Shown here piece after piece: positions 31,286 to 38,504 of a stretch of DNA of 50,109 nt. This stretch comes from Candidatus Roizmanbacteria bacterium GW2011_GWC2_34_23. Its GTDB lineage: Bacteria > Patescibacteriota > Microgenomatia > UBA1406 > GWC2-37-13. The notes under the pieces were generated by a model, which made no database searches, had not been told where the DNA came from, and was given only the letters and a program-made list of their open reading frames with translations. The DNA lies in NCBI GenBank assembly GCA_000990305.1, contig LBPR01000003.1, positions 3,208 through 53,316 of the forward strand. Direction: 5' to 3'. Numbering within the stretch: position 1 is the first letter of the stretch; each line of letters opens with the position of its first letter. The translations under genes were made by a program, and so were the position numbers.

Positions 31286-32013
31286 TATTATCAAAAAAAG
31301 AAGATGTTCTTCATAAAGCTCAATTATTACGATTATTGATTGAGATTTTGGATAACTCAATAGCAAAAAACATTTATTTTAAAGGTGGCAGCGCCGCTGC
31401 TATGTTGGGATTTTTAGACCGGTTTTCTGTTGACCTAGATTTTGATTTAAGACCGAAAGCTGATAAAAAAGTAATTGACAAAAATTTAATAAAAATTTTT
31501 CGAAAGCTTGATTTAAAAATCAGTCAAAAAAGCAATAAATCATTATTTTATCTTCTCAAATATTCGGCTAAACCTGGCTCAAGAAATACAATAAAACTAA
31601 GTCTGATCGATACGGCATTAAAATCAAACCTTTATTCCTCTTTTTATCTTACGGAGATTGATCGTTTTGCATTTTGTCAGACTTCAGATACGATGTTTGC
31701 CAATAAATTGGTCGCTGTGACAGACCGTTATAAAAAACATAAAATGATTGCCGGACGTGATATTTATGATATTCACCACTTTTTTTTATCGGGTTTTTAT
31801 TATAATAAAGAGGTTATTAAAGAAAGAACGGGAAAACGACCAACCGATTATTTTAAAGATTTGATAAAGTTTATTGATACCAAAATTACCGATAAAATAA
31901 TAAACGAGGACCTGAGTTTTTTATTGGCTTATGAAAAATTTAAGTTAATAAAAAAAGTTTTAAAAAGAGAAACATTGATGTTTTTGAAAGATGAAGTTAA
32001 AAGATTAAAATAG
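31282..32013 (+). CDS. AbiEii-type nucleotidyltransferase toxin
   Basis: 243 residues from ATG 31282, which overlaps the previous stop. A strong Shine-Dalgarno AAGGAGGT lies 9 nt upstream, a contrast to the leaderless first gene. The core is YFKGGSAAAMLGFLDRFSVD then LDFDLRP (GGS...DxD catalytic motif), then TMFANKLVAVTDRYKKHKMI and GRDIYDIHHFFLSG, matching the AbiEii/DUF1814 family. Known members block growth or phage by nucleotidylating tRNA or similar. The pair forms a defence-type TA unit between guaA-end repeats. Confidence 0.87.
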   Translation: MILSKKEDVLHKAQLLRLLIEILDNSIAKNIYFKGGSAAAMLGFLDRFSVDLDFDLRPKADKKVIDKNLIKIFRKLDLKISQKSNKSLFYLLKYSAKPGSRNTIKLSLIDTALKSNLYSSFYLTEIDRFAFCQTSDTMFANKLVAVTDRYKKHKMIAGRDIYDIHHFFLSGFYYNKEVIKERTGKRPTDYFKDLIKFIDTKITDKIINEDLSFLLAYEKFKLIKKVLKRETLMFLKDEVKRLK

Positions 32014-32015
32014 AC

Positions 32016-32050
32016 TTAAACCCCTATCGACGATGGAGTGGGAGTAAAAA
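32016..32050 (+). repeat. guaA 3'-end direct repeat, copy 3
   Basis: TTAAACCCCTATCGACGATG, then GAGTGGGAGTAAAAA. Nearly the full guaA tail of about 34 nt with a few substitutions. The next gene begins 2 nt later. Confidence 0.85.
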
Positions 32051-32051
32051 T

Positions 32052-32876
32052 ATGGACTTTAAATACTTTTCACAAAACGGAAAAATATTACCGATCGAAC
32101 AGGCCGTCATTCCAATAAGTAATATCGAATATTCTTATGGTTTTGGAGTTTACGAAAATATTAGGATTTCAAATGGTACAGTTTATTTTTTAAAAGATCA
32201 CACGGATAGACTTCTTGAGTCAGCAAAAATAATTGGATTAACCCATTCGTTTGACGAAGAAATTATAAAGAATAGCATTTTAGATCTTATTAAGGATTAT
32301 AAATCAGAGACTTTTAATATTAAAATTCTTTTAATTGGTGCTTCAACGAAAGAAAAAGCTATTTTAAATATTTTCTGTCTCAATCCGCTATTTCCTGACA
32401 AAAAATTATATCGAGATGGAGCAGAATTTATTACTTACAACTATGAAAGGCCGTTTCCTCATGCAAAAACGCTCAATATGTTGCAAAGTTATCTTGCTTA
32501 CAGTAAAGCAAAAAAATCGGGAGCGTATGATGCTCTTTTGATAAATCAGAATGGTTTTATTACCGAAGGAACAAGAACAAACTTTTTTTGTATAAAAGGG
32601 AAAATAATTTACACGCCTTTTGAGAAAGATATTTTACTGGGAGTGATGAGAAAGGTAGTCTTAAAAATTGCCTCGGAAAATAATTATAAAATTGTCGAAA
32701 CAAATATAAAATTTGATGACATTAAATCTTATGATGGGGCCTTTGTGACGAGTACTTCCTCAAAAATTATGCCAATAAAATCAATTGATGGGATTTTGGT
32801 TGGCTACCCAGACGAATTAAAAGAATTAATGAAACTACTTAATAATTTTTTGGAAAAAAATTTCCTGTTGCATTGA
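32052..32876 (+). CDS. Class IV (branched-chain type) PLP aminotransferase
   Basis: 274 residues. The fold-type IV pattern is present: NIEYSYGFGVYENIRI at the N terminus, HTDRLLESAKIIGL, the catalytic Lys in HAKTLNMLQSYLAY, then YDALLINQNGFITEGTRTNF and the C-terminal VTSTSSKIMPIKSIDG. It could be a branched-chain aminotransferase or an aminodeoxychorismate-lyase-like enzyme; the sequence alone favours the former slightly. The gene starts right after the third guaA-end repeat and is followed by the attenuator promoter. It was probably adjacent to guaA before the island arrived. Confidence 0.8.
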   Translation: MDFKYFSQNGKILPIEQAVIPISNIEYSYGFGVYENIRISNGTVYFLKDHTDRLLESAKIIGLTHSFDEEIIKNSILDLIKDYKSETFNIKILLIGASTKEKAILNIFCLNPLFPDKKLYRDGAEFITYNYERPFPHAKTLNMLQSYLAYSKAKKSGAYDALLINQNGFITEGTRTNFFCIKGKIIYTPFEKDILLGVMRKVVLKIASENNYKIVETNIKFDDIKSYDGAFVTSTSSKIMPIKSIDGILVGYPDELKELMKLLNNFLEKNFLLH

Positions 32877-32895
32877 AAAAAAATATCTGTATAAT
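32868..32895 (+). promoter_or_regulatory. Promoter of the tyrosine leader operon
   Basis: TTGCAT (32868-32873), a 16-nt spacer, TATAAT (32890-32895). It overlaps the 3' end of the aminotransferase gene. The leader ATG lies 9 nt downstream, so the leader message has almost no 5' UTR. Confidence 0.7.
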
Positions 32896-32904
32896 TTAAT
32901 AATC

Positions 32905-32973
32905 ATGAAAATTATAGCAACTCAAAATTTTTATTTTTACTTTGACCCACCTTGCGGTGGCGGTTGTAGCTGA
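32905..32973 (+). CDS. Leader peptide with Phe-Tyr-Phe-Tyr-Phe (attenuation peptide)
   Basis: 22 codons starting MKIIATQNFYFYFDPP and ending GGGCS, stop TGA. Codons 9-13 alternate Phe and Tyr (TTT TAT TTT TAC TTT at 32929-32943). Like the pheST or pheA leader peptides of enterobacteria, such a run is a sensor of charged tRNA. The downstream genes include tRNA-Tyr and tyrosyl-tRNA synthetase, the obvious targets of Tyr sensing. The peptide itself is not expected to have another function. It is below the size most gene callers report. No Shine-Dalgarno is seen, consistent with leaderless initiation. Confidence 0.75.
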   Translation: MKIIATQNFYFYFDPPCGGGCS

Positions 32974-33021
32974 ACAAAGCAAAAATAAAAACCGACCCCC
33001 GCACACGCGGGGTTTTTTTTT
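32928..33021 (+). promoter_or_regulatory. Transcription attenuator (mutually exclusive hairpins)
   Basis: Region 1 CCACC (32947-32951) pairs with GGTGG (32956-32960). Region 2, GCGGTGGCGGTT (32954-32965), can instead pair with region 3, AACCGACCCCCGC (32990-33002), giving 11 pairs with one bulge and one mismatch. Region 3 otherwise forms the terminator stem with region 4. A further stem pairs the Phe/Tyr codons (32928-32944) with 32975-32991, 16 of 17 bases. A ribosome stalled on the Tyr codons would mask region 1, letting 2:3 form and preventing termination. A ribosome at the TGA would mask region 2, allowing termination. Confidence 0.75.
32997..33021 (+). terminator. Rho-independent terminator of the attenuator
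   Basis: CCCCGC (32997-33002), loop ACAC, GCGGGG (33007-33012), then a run of nine T. It lies between the leader peptide and the tRNA gene. Confidence 0.9.
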
Positions 33022-33032
33022 GGGTTAATTTT

Positions 33033-33104
33033 CCGTGGGTGGCAGATCGGCGATGCAACGCTCTGTAAAAGCGTATCAAGTAGGTTCAACTCCTACCCCA
33101 CGGA
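33033..33104 (+). tRNA. tRNA-Tyr (anticodon GUA), archaeal/eukaryal type
   Basis: 72 nt. Acceptor CCGTGGG/CCCACGG (perfect), D stem GCA/TGC, anticodon stem ACGCT/AGCGT with loop CTGTAAA (GUA at 33065-33067), a 5-nt variable loop ATCAA, T stem GTAGG/CCTAC with loop TTCAACT, discriminator A, no encoded CCA. Ordinary bacterial tRNA-Tyr has a long variable arm and a G1-C72 pair. This one has a short variable loop and C1-G72, the archaeal/eukaryal identity elements. It agrees with the synthetase type encoded 1.1 kb downstream. The following ATG is only 2 nt away. Confidence 0.93.
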
Positions 33105-33106
33105 CT

Positions 33107-34189
33107 ATGAAAAATAATATAGGTAATTACACACATCAAGTAGAAAACCATGATAAATTTATCCGTTTTGATTTAACGGAGGGTAATTGTTGGTTTCGAG
33201 ATAAAATATCTGAGTGGAATAAAGCAATAAATATTTCCGATGTTATTCATTACCCTGATGAAAAAATAATCAGCGTCAAAAAATTATTATCCCGTTGGTT
33301 ACATGTTAAACAAAATAATATCACGATAGGTAGTGGTAGCGATGAATTAATCGAGATGATTCCAAAGATTTTTATCAAGCAGAAAGATAAAGTTTTAACG
33401 GTTGCTCCATCATTTTTTCGTTTTATTGAATCATCGGAGCGAGCAGGGGCAAAAATCACTACAGTTAAACTAGACAAAGATAGTTATTTTGAATGGGATA
33501 ATTTAACAATCAAAGGATTTTTGAAAAAGGCAAAAGATAAGAAAGTAAAATTGATTTGGTTAGCTAGTCCCAATAATCCAACTGGGACAGAAGTCCCAAA
33601 ACAAATTTTGCTGGAAATAATTAGACTGGGGAAAATAGTTGTTATCGATAAAGTCTTGAATGGCTTTACTAAAGAGTTACGGGAAATATCTCAGTTAATT
33701 TGGGATAATCCAAATTTAATCGTTCTGTCAAGTTTTTCCAAAACGTTTGGTCTACCAGGTTTAAGATTTGGATTTGCTATTTCCGCTCAGGATAAAATCG
33801 AAGTAATGGAAAAAAGAAGATTGCCTTTTAATGTCAGCGGACCCAGTTTATTTATTGTTGAAAAATTACTTCAGTCGTTATTATCAGGTGAGGTAAAGAT
33901 GGGAGGAGCCTTTAATTTTTTTCAGGAACGGATATTTTTTGAAGAGCAGATTAAGAAATTAAAGAATATTAGATTGGCCAGTAATTCTAAAATTAATTTT
34001 GTTTTATTACAAACAGTTGGCCGATTGAATTTGTTTAAAAAATTAGTAGAAAAAGGTGTTTTAGTGACAGATTTAAATCAAACGATCGGAATTAAAAACA
34101 AAAATTTTGTTAGAGTTACGTTACGCGATAGACAGAATAATCAAATTTTATTAAAAGCTTTAAAAAAGATTGATAATCATTTTCATTAA
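33107..34189 (+). CDS. PLP aminotransferase, HisC/aromatic-type
   Basis: 360 residues from ATG 33107; an upstream reading frame from 33035 runs through the tRNA and is not real. Class I/II pattern: NNITIGSGSDELIEMIPKIF, WLASPNNPTGTEVPK, the PLP Lys in VLSSFSKTFGLPGLRFGFAI, and FVRVTLRDRQNNQ at the end (Arg binding the carboxylate). It resembles histidinol-phosphate/aromatic aminotransferases. The usual DEAY motif is altered to DKVLNG, which is odd. Its place between tRNA-Tyr and TyrRS suggests an aromatic amino acid substrate (inferred). The mRNA would begin 2 nt before the ATG after tRNA 3' processing. Confidence 0.8.
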   Translation: MKNNIGNYTHQVENHDKFIRFDLTEGNCWFRDKISEWNKAINISDVIHYPDEKIISVKKLLSRWLHVKQNNITIGSGSDELIEMIPKIFIKQKDKVLTVAPSFFRFIESSERAGAKITTVKLDKDSYFEWDNLTIKGFLKKAKDKKVKLIWLASPNNPTGTEVPKQILLEIIRLGKIVVIDKVLNGFTKELREISQLIWDNPNLIVLSSFSKTFGLPGLRFGFAISAQDKIEVMEKRRLPFNVSGPSLFIVEKLLQSLLSGEVKMGGAFNFFQERIFFEEQIKKLKNIRLASNSKINFVLLQTVGRLNLFKKLVEKGVLVTDLNQTIGIKNKNFVRVTLRDRQNNQILLKALKKIDNHFH

Positions 34190-34215
34190 TTAAAAGTTTT
34201 ATTTATAATAAAGAT

Positions 34216-35334
34216 ATGTCTACTAAAGACCGTTTGGATTTAATTAAACAAGTTGGTGAAGAAATTATTCAGGAGGAAGAGTTAAAGAAACTTTTAGAAA
34301 GCGGAGAAGAGTTAATCGCCTATGACGGATTTGAACCTTCTGGACAGATCCATATTGCCCAGGGTATTCTTCGCGCCATAAATGTCAATAAAATAATCAA
34401 AGCCGGTGTTAAGTTTAGGATGTGGGTGGCCGACTGGCATGCGATGGCGAATAACAAGATGGGCGGCGATCTTGAAAAAATAAAAATTGTGGGAAAATAT
34501 TTTATTGAAGTTTGGAGGGCCTCCGGAATGGATCTTTCTAAAGTTGAATTTATGTGGGCTTCGGATATGGCCAAAGACCCTGACTATTGGAAACTAGTGG
34601 TACAGGTTGGAAAATCAAATGCACTGAAAAGATTTATCAGAACTGCTGAAATGATGGGTCGCGAGGAGTCACTTGATAAACTGACCGGCGCTCATATCAT
34701 ATATTCTTGTATGCAAGTAGCCGATATTTTCAAACTTGGTGCAAAAATTACGCAACTGGGGATGGATCAAAGAAAGGTAAATATGTTGGCTCGCGAAGTT
34801 GGACCAATGCTTGGGTATTGGAAACCGGTGGTCGTCTCACATCATATGTTGATAGGCTTGGGAAAACCAATGCCCGTAGAGACGCAAAATCTTGCGTCTC
34901 TACAAAACGACAAATTACAACGTACAATTGCTATAAAGATGTCAAAATCTAATCCTGACTCAGCAATTTTTATGACTGATACAACTGAAGATATTGAAAG
35001 AAAAATCAATAAAGCTTACTGTCTTGAAGGGGACATTAAAGAAAATCCAATTTTAGAATATTTTAAATATATAATTTTCGAATCCTTTGAGAAATTACGG
35101 ATTAACGAATTACGGATAGAGAGACCGGAAAAATTTGGCGGGAATATTTCTTTCAAAACATATACTGAATTGGAAAAAACTTTTGCCGAAAAAAAAGTCC
35201 ACCCGATGGACTTGAAAGCGGTTTTGATCAAATACTTAGATCAGCTCATCGAGCCGGTCCGGCGCCATTTTGAAGAAGATCCAAATGCGAGAAAACTTTT
35301 AGAGCAAGTCAGGAGTTTTCAGGTAACGAGATAA
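34216..35334 (+). CDS. tyrS: Tyrosyl-tRNA synthetase, archaeal/eukaryal type
   Basis: 372 residues, the length of archaeal/eukaryal cores and without the bacterial S4-like C-terminal domain. AYDGFEPSGQIHIAQGILRA (HIGH-like), VADWHAMANNKMGGDLEKIK, YSCMQVADIFKLGAKITQLG, MDQRKVNMLAREVGP and IKMSKSNPDSAIF (KMSKS) follow the plant/archaeal type. This class recognises C1-G72, which the tRNA at 33033 carries. A 28-bp palindrome (34876-34903) is read in frame as ETQNLASLQN just before the KMSKS loop. -10 TATAAT lies 6 nt before the ATG. Confidence 0.93.
   Translation: MSTKDRLDLIKQVGEEIIQEEELKKLLESGEELIAYDGFEPSGQIHIAQGILRAINVNKIIKAGVKFRMWVADWHAMANNKMGGDLEKIKIVGKYFIEVWRASGMDLSKVEFMWASDMAKDPDYWKLVVQVGKSNALKRFIRTAEMMGREESLDKLTGAHIIYSCMQVADIFKLGAKITQLGMDQRKVNMLAREVGPMLGYWKPVVVSHHMLIGLGKPMPVETQNLASLQNDKLQRTIAIKMSKSNPDSAIFMTDTTEDIERKINKAYCLEGDIKENPILEYFKYIIFESFEKLRINELRIERPEKFGGNISFKTYTELEKTFAEKKVHPMDLKAVLIKYLDQLIEPVRRHFEEDPNARKLLEQVRSFQVTR
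34876..34903. repeat. In-frame palindrome in the tyrS gene
   Basis: GTAGAGACGCAAAATCTTGC, continuing GTCTCTAC. Adds about nine residues near the KMSKS motif. Confidence 0.85.
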
Positions 35335-35377
35335 AAATCTCTTGAACATTTAAATTAAATATGATAATTTATCTACA

Positions 35378-36868
35378 ATGAATTTATCATCATTGATAAA
35401 ATCCTTTAAAGAAGAAAAAAAGTTAAAAATATCTCCTCGTCCCTACATTAATCATTCAGTTGAGTTTAAAAAAAGCTATTCTTCAGTTGAACGGGTCAAA
35501 ATACTGGAAAAAGTCGGCTTAAATGTTTTCTTTTTTCCGGCCGAGATGATCACTGGTTGTGATTTTTTATCAGACTCTGGGACAACCACAATGACAAATA
35601 AGCAATGGGCGGCGCTTCATCTAGGAGACGAATCGTATGGTTCAAATCGCGGTTATTTTCAGCTGATTGAAATAATCAGAAAAACTTTTGGAGAAGAATT
35701 TTTTAATAGTCCGGAAAAAGGTTTGCCGAATGCTTTTCTCTTTCATCAAGGCCGTCCCTGTGAAGATGCCTTGTTTACTGCGCTTGGAAGATTGGGAACT
35801 GGTCAAATTATCCCCAGTAATGGTCATTTTGATACAACGGCCGCTAATATTGAGATCAACAAAATAAAAGCAGTTAACCTTTTTTCTAAAGAATTAACCG
35901 ACGAAAAAAGTACTTCACATTTCAAAGGAAACATGGACACGGTAAAACTTAAAAAATTATTAAAAACAAATAATCAAAAAATTCCATTGGTTTATATGAC
36001 AATTACCAATAATACCGGTGGCGGCCAACCGGCATCTCTTGCTAATATTTGCGAGGTGGCAGAGATCGTTCATAGTTATAATCTGCCGTTTTTTATTGAT
36101 GCCTGCCGCTTTGCTGAAAACGCCTGGTTTATAAAAACTTATGAAAAAGAATTTAAAAATAAAACTATTTTGGAAATAGTCCAAAGAATATTTAGTTACT
36201 GTGATGGGATAACAATAAGTTTTAAAAAAGATGGCTTGGTTAATATGGGCGGGGGATTATTCATCAAAAATAATGGTTTTTTTATGAAAAAATATCCTCA
36301 TCTTCCTGAGGCGATTTTGGATTATCAAATTGTGAAAGAGGGTCATCCAACCTACGGTGGAATGTCAGGGCGGGATATCATGGCCTTGGTCGAAGGATTA
36401 AAAACAGTCGTTAACGAAGATTATTTGAAATATCGTATCAGTCAGGTTGCGCGGTTTGGCCAGGTAATGCTTGATAATAATATTCCGGTGATTAACCCAA
36501 TCGGAGGTCATGCAGTATATCTGGATATTAATAAATTTTTTAAGGGGACAAAGATGAAGCCGGAAGATTTTGGGGGAATTTCTTTAACTGCATTATTACT
36601 ATCCTTATATGGTCATCGGGCTTGTGAATTAGGTTACTTTGCCTTCGGGTCATATAACAAAAAAACTGGAGTTGAAACTCATCCGGACGTTAATTTTGTC
36701 CGGTTTGCCGTTCCCCGCTTGCGTTACGAAGACCAGGATTTAATGGCCAGTGTTGAAGCAGTCAAAGCCCTTCATGATAATCGTGATTTAATCCCTAAAG
36801 TTAAAGTAGTCTACGGAAGAGAATTAACTCTCCGCCATTTTAAATCCCGATTTACATTTGAAAAATAA
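35378..36868 (+). CDS. tnaA: Tryptophanase (beta-eliminating lyase)
   Basis: 496 residues. The fold-type I beta-eliminating family pattern is clear: FLSDSGTTTMTNKQWAALHL, GDESYGSNRGYF, FLFHQGRPCEDAL, and the PLP Lys in TISFKKDGLVNMGGGLF. Residues that separate tryptophanase from tyrosine phenol-lyase favour tryptophanase: FDTTAANIEI has Asp where lyase has Thr, RACELG has Leu where lyase has Arg, and LRHFKSRF has the His of E. coli TnaA. It would split tryptophan into indole, pyruvate and ammonia. It is the last gene of the Tyr-attenuated group, 43 bp after tyrS. Confidence 0.82.
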   Translation: MNLSSLIKSFKEEKKLKISPRPYINHSVEFKKSYSSVERVKILEKVGLNVFFFPAEMITGCDFLSDSGTTTMTNKQWAALHLGDESYGSNRGYFQLIEIIRKTFGEEFFNSPEKGLPNAFLFHQGRPCEDALFTALGRLGTGQIIPSNGHFDTTAANIEINKIKAVNLFSKELTDEKSTSHFKGNMDTVKLKKLLKTNNQKIPLVYMTITNNTGGGQPASLANICEVAEIVHSYNLPFFIDACRFAENAWFIKTYEKEFKNKTILEIVQRIFSYCDGITISFKKDGLVNMGGGLFIKNNGFFMKKYPHLPEAILDYQIVKEGHPTYGGMSGRDIMALVEGLKTVVNEDYLKYRISQVARFGQVMLDNNIPVINPIGGHAVYLDINKFFKGTKMKPEDFGGISLTALLLSLYGHRACELGYFAFGSYNKKTGVETHPDVNFVRFAVPRLRYEDQDLMASVEAVKALHDNRDLIPKVKVVYGRELTLRHFKSRFTFEK

Positions 36869-36877
36869 AATATAAAT

Positions 36878-37123
36878 ATGAACAAAAAACTTTTTGTTGG
36901 GAATTTAGATTTTGATGTCAAAGATATTGAGCTAGAGGAACTTTTTAAGACTAAGGGGATAGTTATCTACGCTGAAATTGTTCGTTTTTTTGACAAAAAA
37001 TCAAAAGGATTTGGGTTTGTGGAAATGGGAACGCTTGATGAGGCTCAAAAAGCTATAAAAGAACTTAACGGAAGCGATTTTAGGGGAAGAAAAATCATTA
37101 TTTCGGAAGCCAGGCCATCTTAA
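36878..37123 (+). CDS. RRM-domain RNA-binding protein
   Basis: 81 residues, one RNA-recognition motif: RNP2 KLFVGNLDFDVKDIELEEL and RNP1 SKGFGFVEMGTLDEAQKAI, ending GRKIIISEARP. Bacterial one-domain RRM proteins are common in cyanobacteria and Patescibacteria and bind single-stranded RNA. It is 9 bp after tnaA. Target unknown. Confidence 0.92.
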   Translation: MNKKLFVGNLDFDVKDIELEELFKTKGIVIYAEIVRFFDKKSKGFGFVEMGTLDEAQKAIKELNGSDFRGRKIIISEARPS

Positions 37124-37143
37124 AATCTGTTATATTTTAGTTA

Positions 37144-37575
37144 ATGATACTATTTAGGGTTTTATTATATTTCTCCTCATTTTTTGTTATTTGGTATTGC
37201 TCAGGGATTATCATTAGATCAGTCGAAAATTTGGCCCAAAGATTAAAAATCTCTCCTTTTGCAATGTCATTTTTCGTCTTGGGGATACTTACGTCAATTC
37301 CGGAATTTAGCATCGGAATAAATTCGATAATCAACAACACGCCGGACATTTTTGTCGGAAATTTATTAGGGGCTTCCTTAATTATTTTTATATTCATTAT
37401 TCCATTGCTCGCTGTTTTTGGGGAGGGGTAAAATTAGTTCACCAACTTAGCGAAAATAATCTGATCTTCTCACTTTTGGTCGTAGCCGCTCCGGTTTTTT
37501 TGATCGCTGACAATGTTTTAACGCGCACAGAGGGAGTGTTTTTGATCCTTATTTATTTTATCCTTTTTTACTTTA
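37144..37575 (+). pseudogene. Na+/Ca2+-exchanger-like protein, 5' part (frameshifted)
   Basis: The first frame (37144-37431) encodes several TM helices and the alpha-1 repeat with LGILTSIPEFSIGINSIINN then VGNLLGASLIIFIF. It ends at GEG after a GGGGAGGGG run. The next 140 bases continue the protein in another frame (KLVHQLSENNLIFSLLVVAA then PVFLIADNVLTRTEGV). One base too many in the G run would explain the break. TATATT lies 7 nt before the ATG. Confidence 0.75.
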
Positions 37576-38067
37576 TTGAAAAAAGAACAGAAAGAAGAAA
37601 AAAAAATATTCAGCAAACATTTTTTTGAGGATGCTGTCGAACTATTGCTTGCCTCAACGATAATATTCCTGGCGAGCAGACATATAGTCACCGAAACTGA
37701 ATATTTTTCTTCAATGCTTAAAGTATCTCAATTTTTAATTAGTATCATAATTTTGTCAATTGGTACCAATCTACCGGAAATTTCCCTGACATTCAAGGCG
37801 ATAGTCAGTAAAAAAAATGAGGTAGCCTTGGGGGATTATTTAGGAAGCGCTTCGGCAAACACACTATTATTTGGTTTATTTACATTATTAAATGGTAAGC
37901 GGGTCAATGTCAGTGTCTATTCTTTCCGAATTTTACTTTTGACTCTTTTGGGTTTGGGAGTTTTTTATCTCTTTTCCCGTTCCAAAAATGAAATTTCCAA
38001 AAAAGAAGGGAAAATTCTGCTTTTGATCTATTTATTATTTGTCGTTTCTCAGGTTTTATTTCCTTAA
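37576..38067 (+). pseudogene. Na+/Ca2+-exchanger-like protein, 3' part
   Basis: A second break in an A-rich run (about 37575-37605) shifts the frame again. This part holds the alpha-2 repeat ILSIGTNLPEISLTFKAIVS then VALGDYLGSASANTLLFGLF and four TM helices. The three pieces (5', middle, 3') make a normal-length CaCA antiporter of about 305 residues. Either the gene is decaying or homopolymer sequencing errors split it. Confidence 0.75.
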
Positions 38068-38147
38068 AGGAATCTTTATTATCCCAAGCGGTGTTTTTTT
38101 AGAAAGAGGGGGAAAGATTGTGGTGAGTGAGGGGCGAGAAGACTAAC

Positions 38148-38441
38148 TCAGAAATGAGATGCTTGAATTGCAATGTTTAATGCCTGAGTAATTTCAGGTG
38201 GAACGATTACTCCTTCAGCTGCTAGGACATCTATTTTGGCTTTCAAATTACTCGGAACAACTAGTACTGGAATTAGTCTCCCTTTTTTATCTCGAGAGCC
38301 TGAAGGAATTATCCTTCCTAAAATTTCACCAGGCACCAATCCAATCATTTTAACTGGAGCAGGTTGACCTTCAAGAGTAATACCTTTGAATCCTTCTTCA
38401 ATTCTTGAACCAATCCTTGTTTTTATTTCGAAACTTGACAT
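38148..38441 (-). CDS. Hypothetical protein, 97 aa
   Basis: I do not recognise it. It is soluble, with GFKGITLEGQPAPVKMIGLV then PGEILGRIIPSGSRDKKGRL, possibly a small beta-rich fold, followed by a helix. It has a good promoter (TTGACA 38473-38478, TAATAT 38450-38455, 17-nt spacer) and the ATG 8 nt after the -10, so it is probably expressed. Confidence 0.6.
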   Translation of the reverse strand: MSSFEIKTRIGSRIEEGFKGITLEGQPAPVKMIGLVPGEILGRIIPSGSRDKKGRLIPVLVVPSNLKAKIDVLAAEGVIVPPEITQALNIAIQASHF

Positions 38442-38449
38442 AAGAAGAA

Positions 38450-38478
38450 ATATTACTATATGTATTAATTTTTGTCAA
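38450..38478 (-). promoter_or_regulatory. Promoter of the 97-aa hypothetical gene
   Basis: On the minus strand: TTGACA, 17 nt, TAATAT, then 8 nt to the ATG. Confidence 0.75.
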
Positions 38479-38504
38479 CCGAATTTAGACTGTCAGAAGG
38501 TTGT

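Noticed and set aside
33035-33106. N-terminal extension of the aminotransferase through the tRNA
   Set aside because: The 24 codons are the tRNA sequence itself. The true start is the ATG at 33107.
35378-36868. Tyrosine phenol-lyase, attractive because of the Tyr attenuator
   Set aside because: Asp in FDTT, Leu in RACELG and His in LRHF match tryptophanase rather than tyrosine phenol-lyase.
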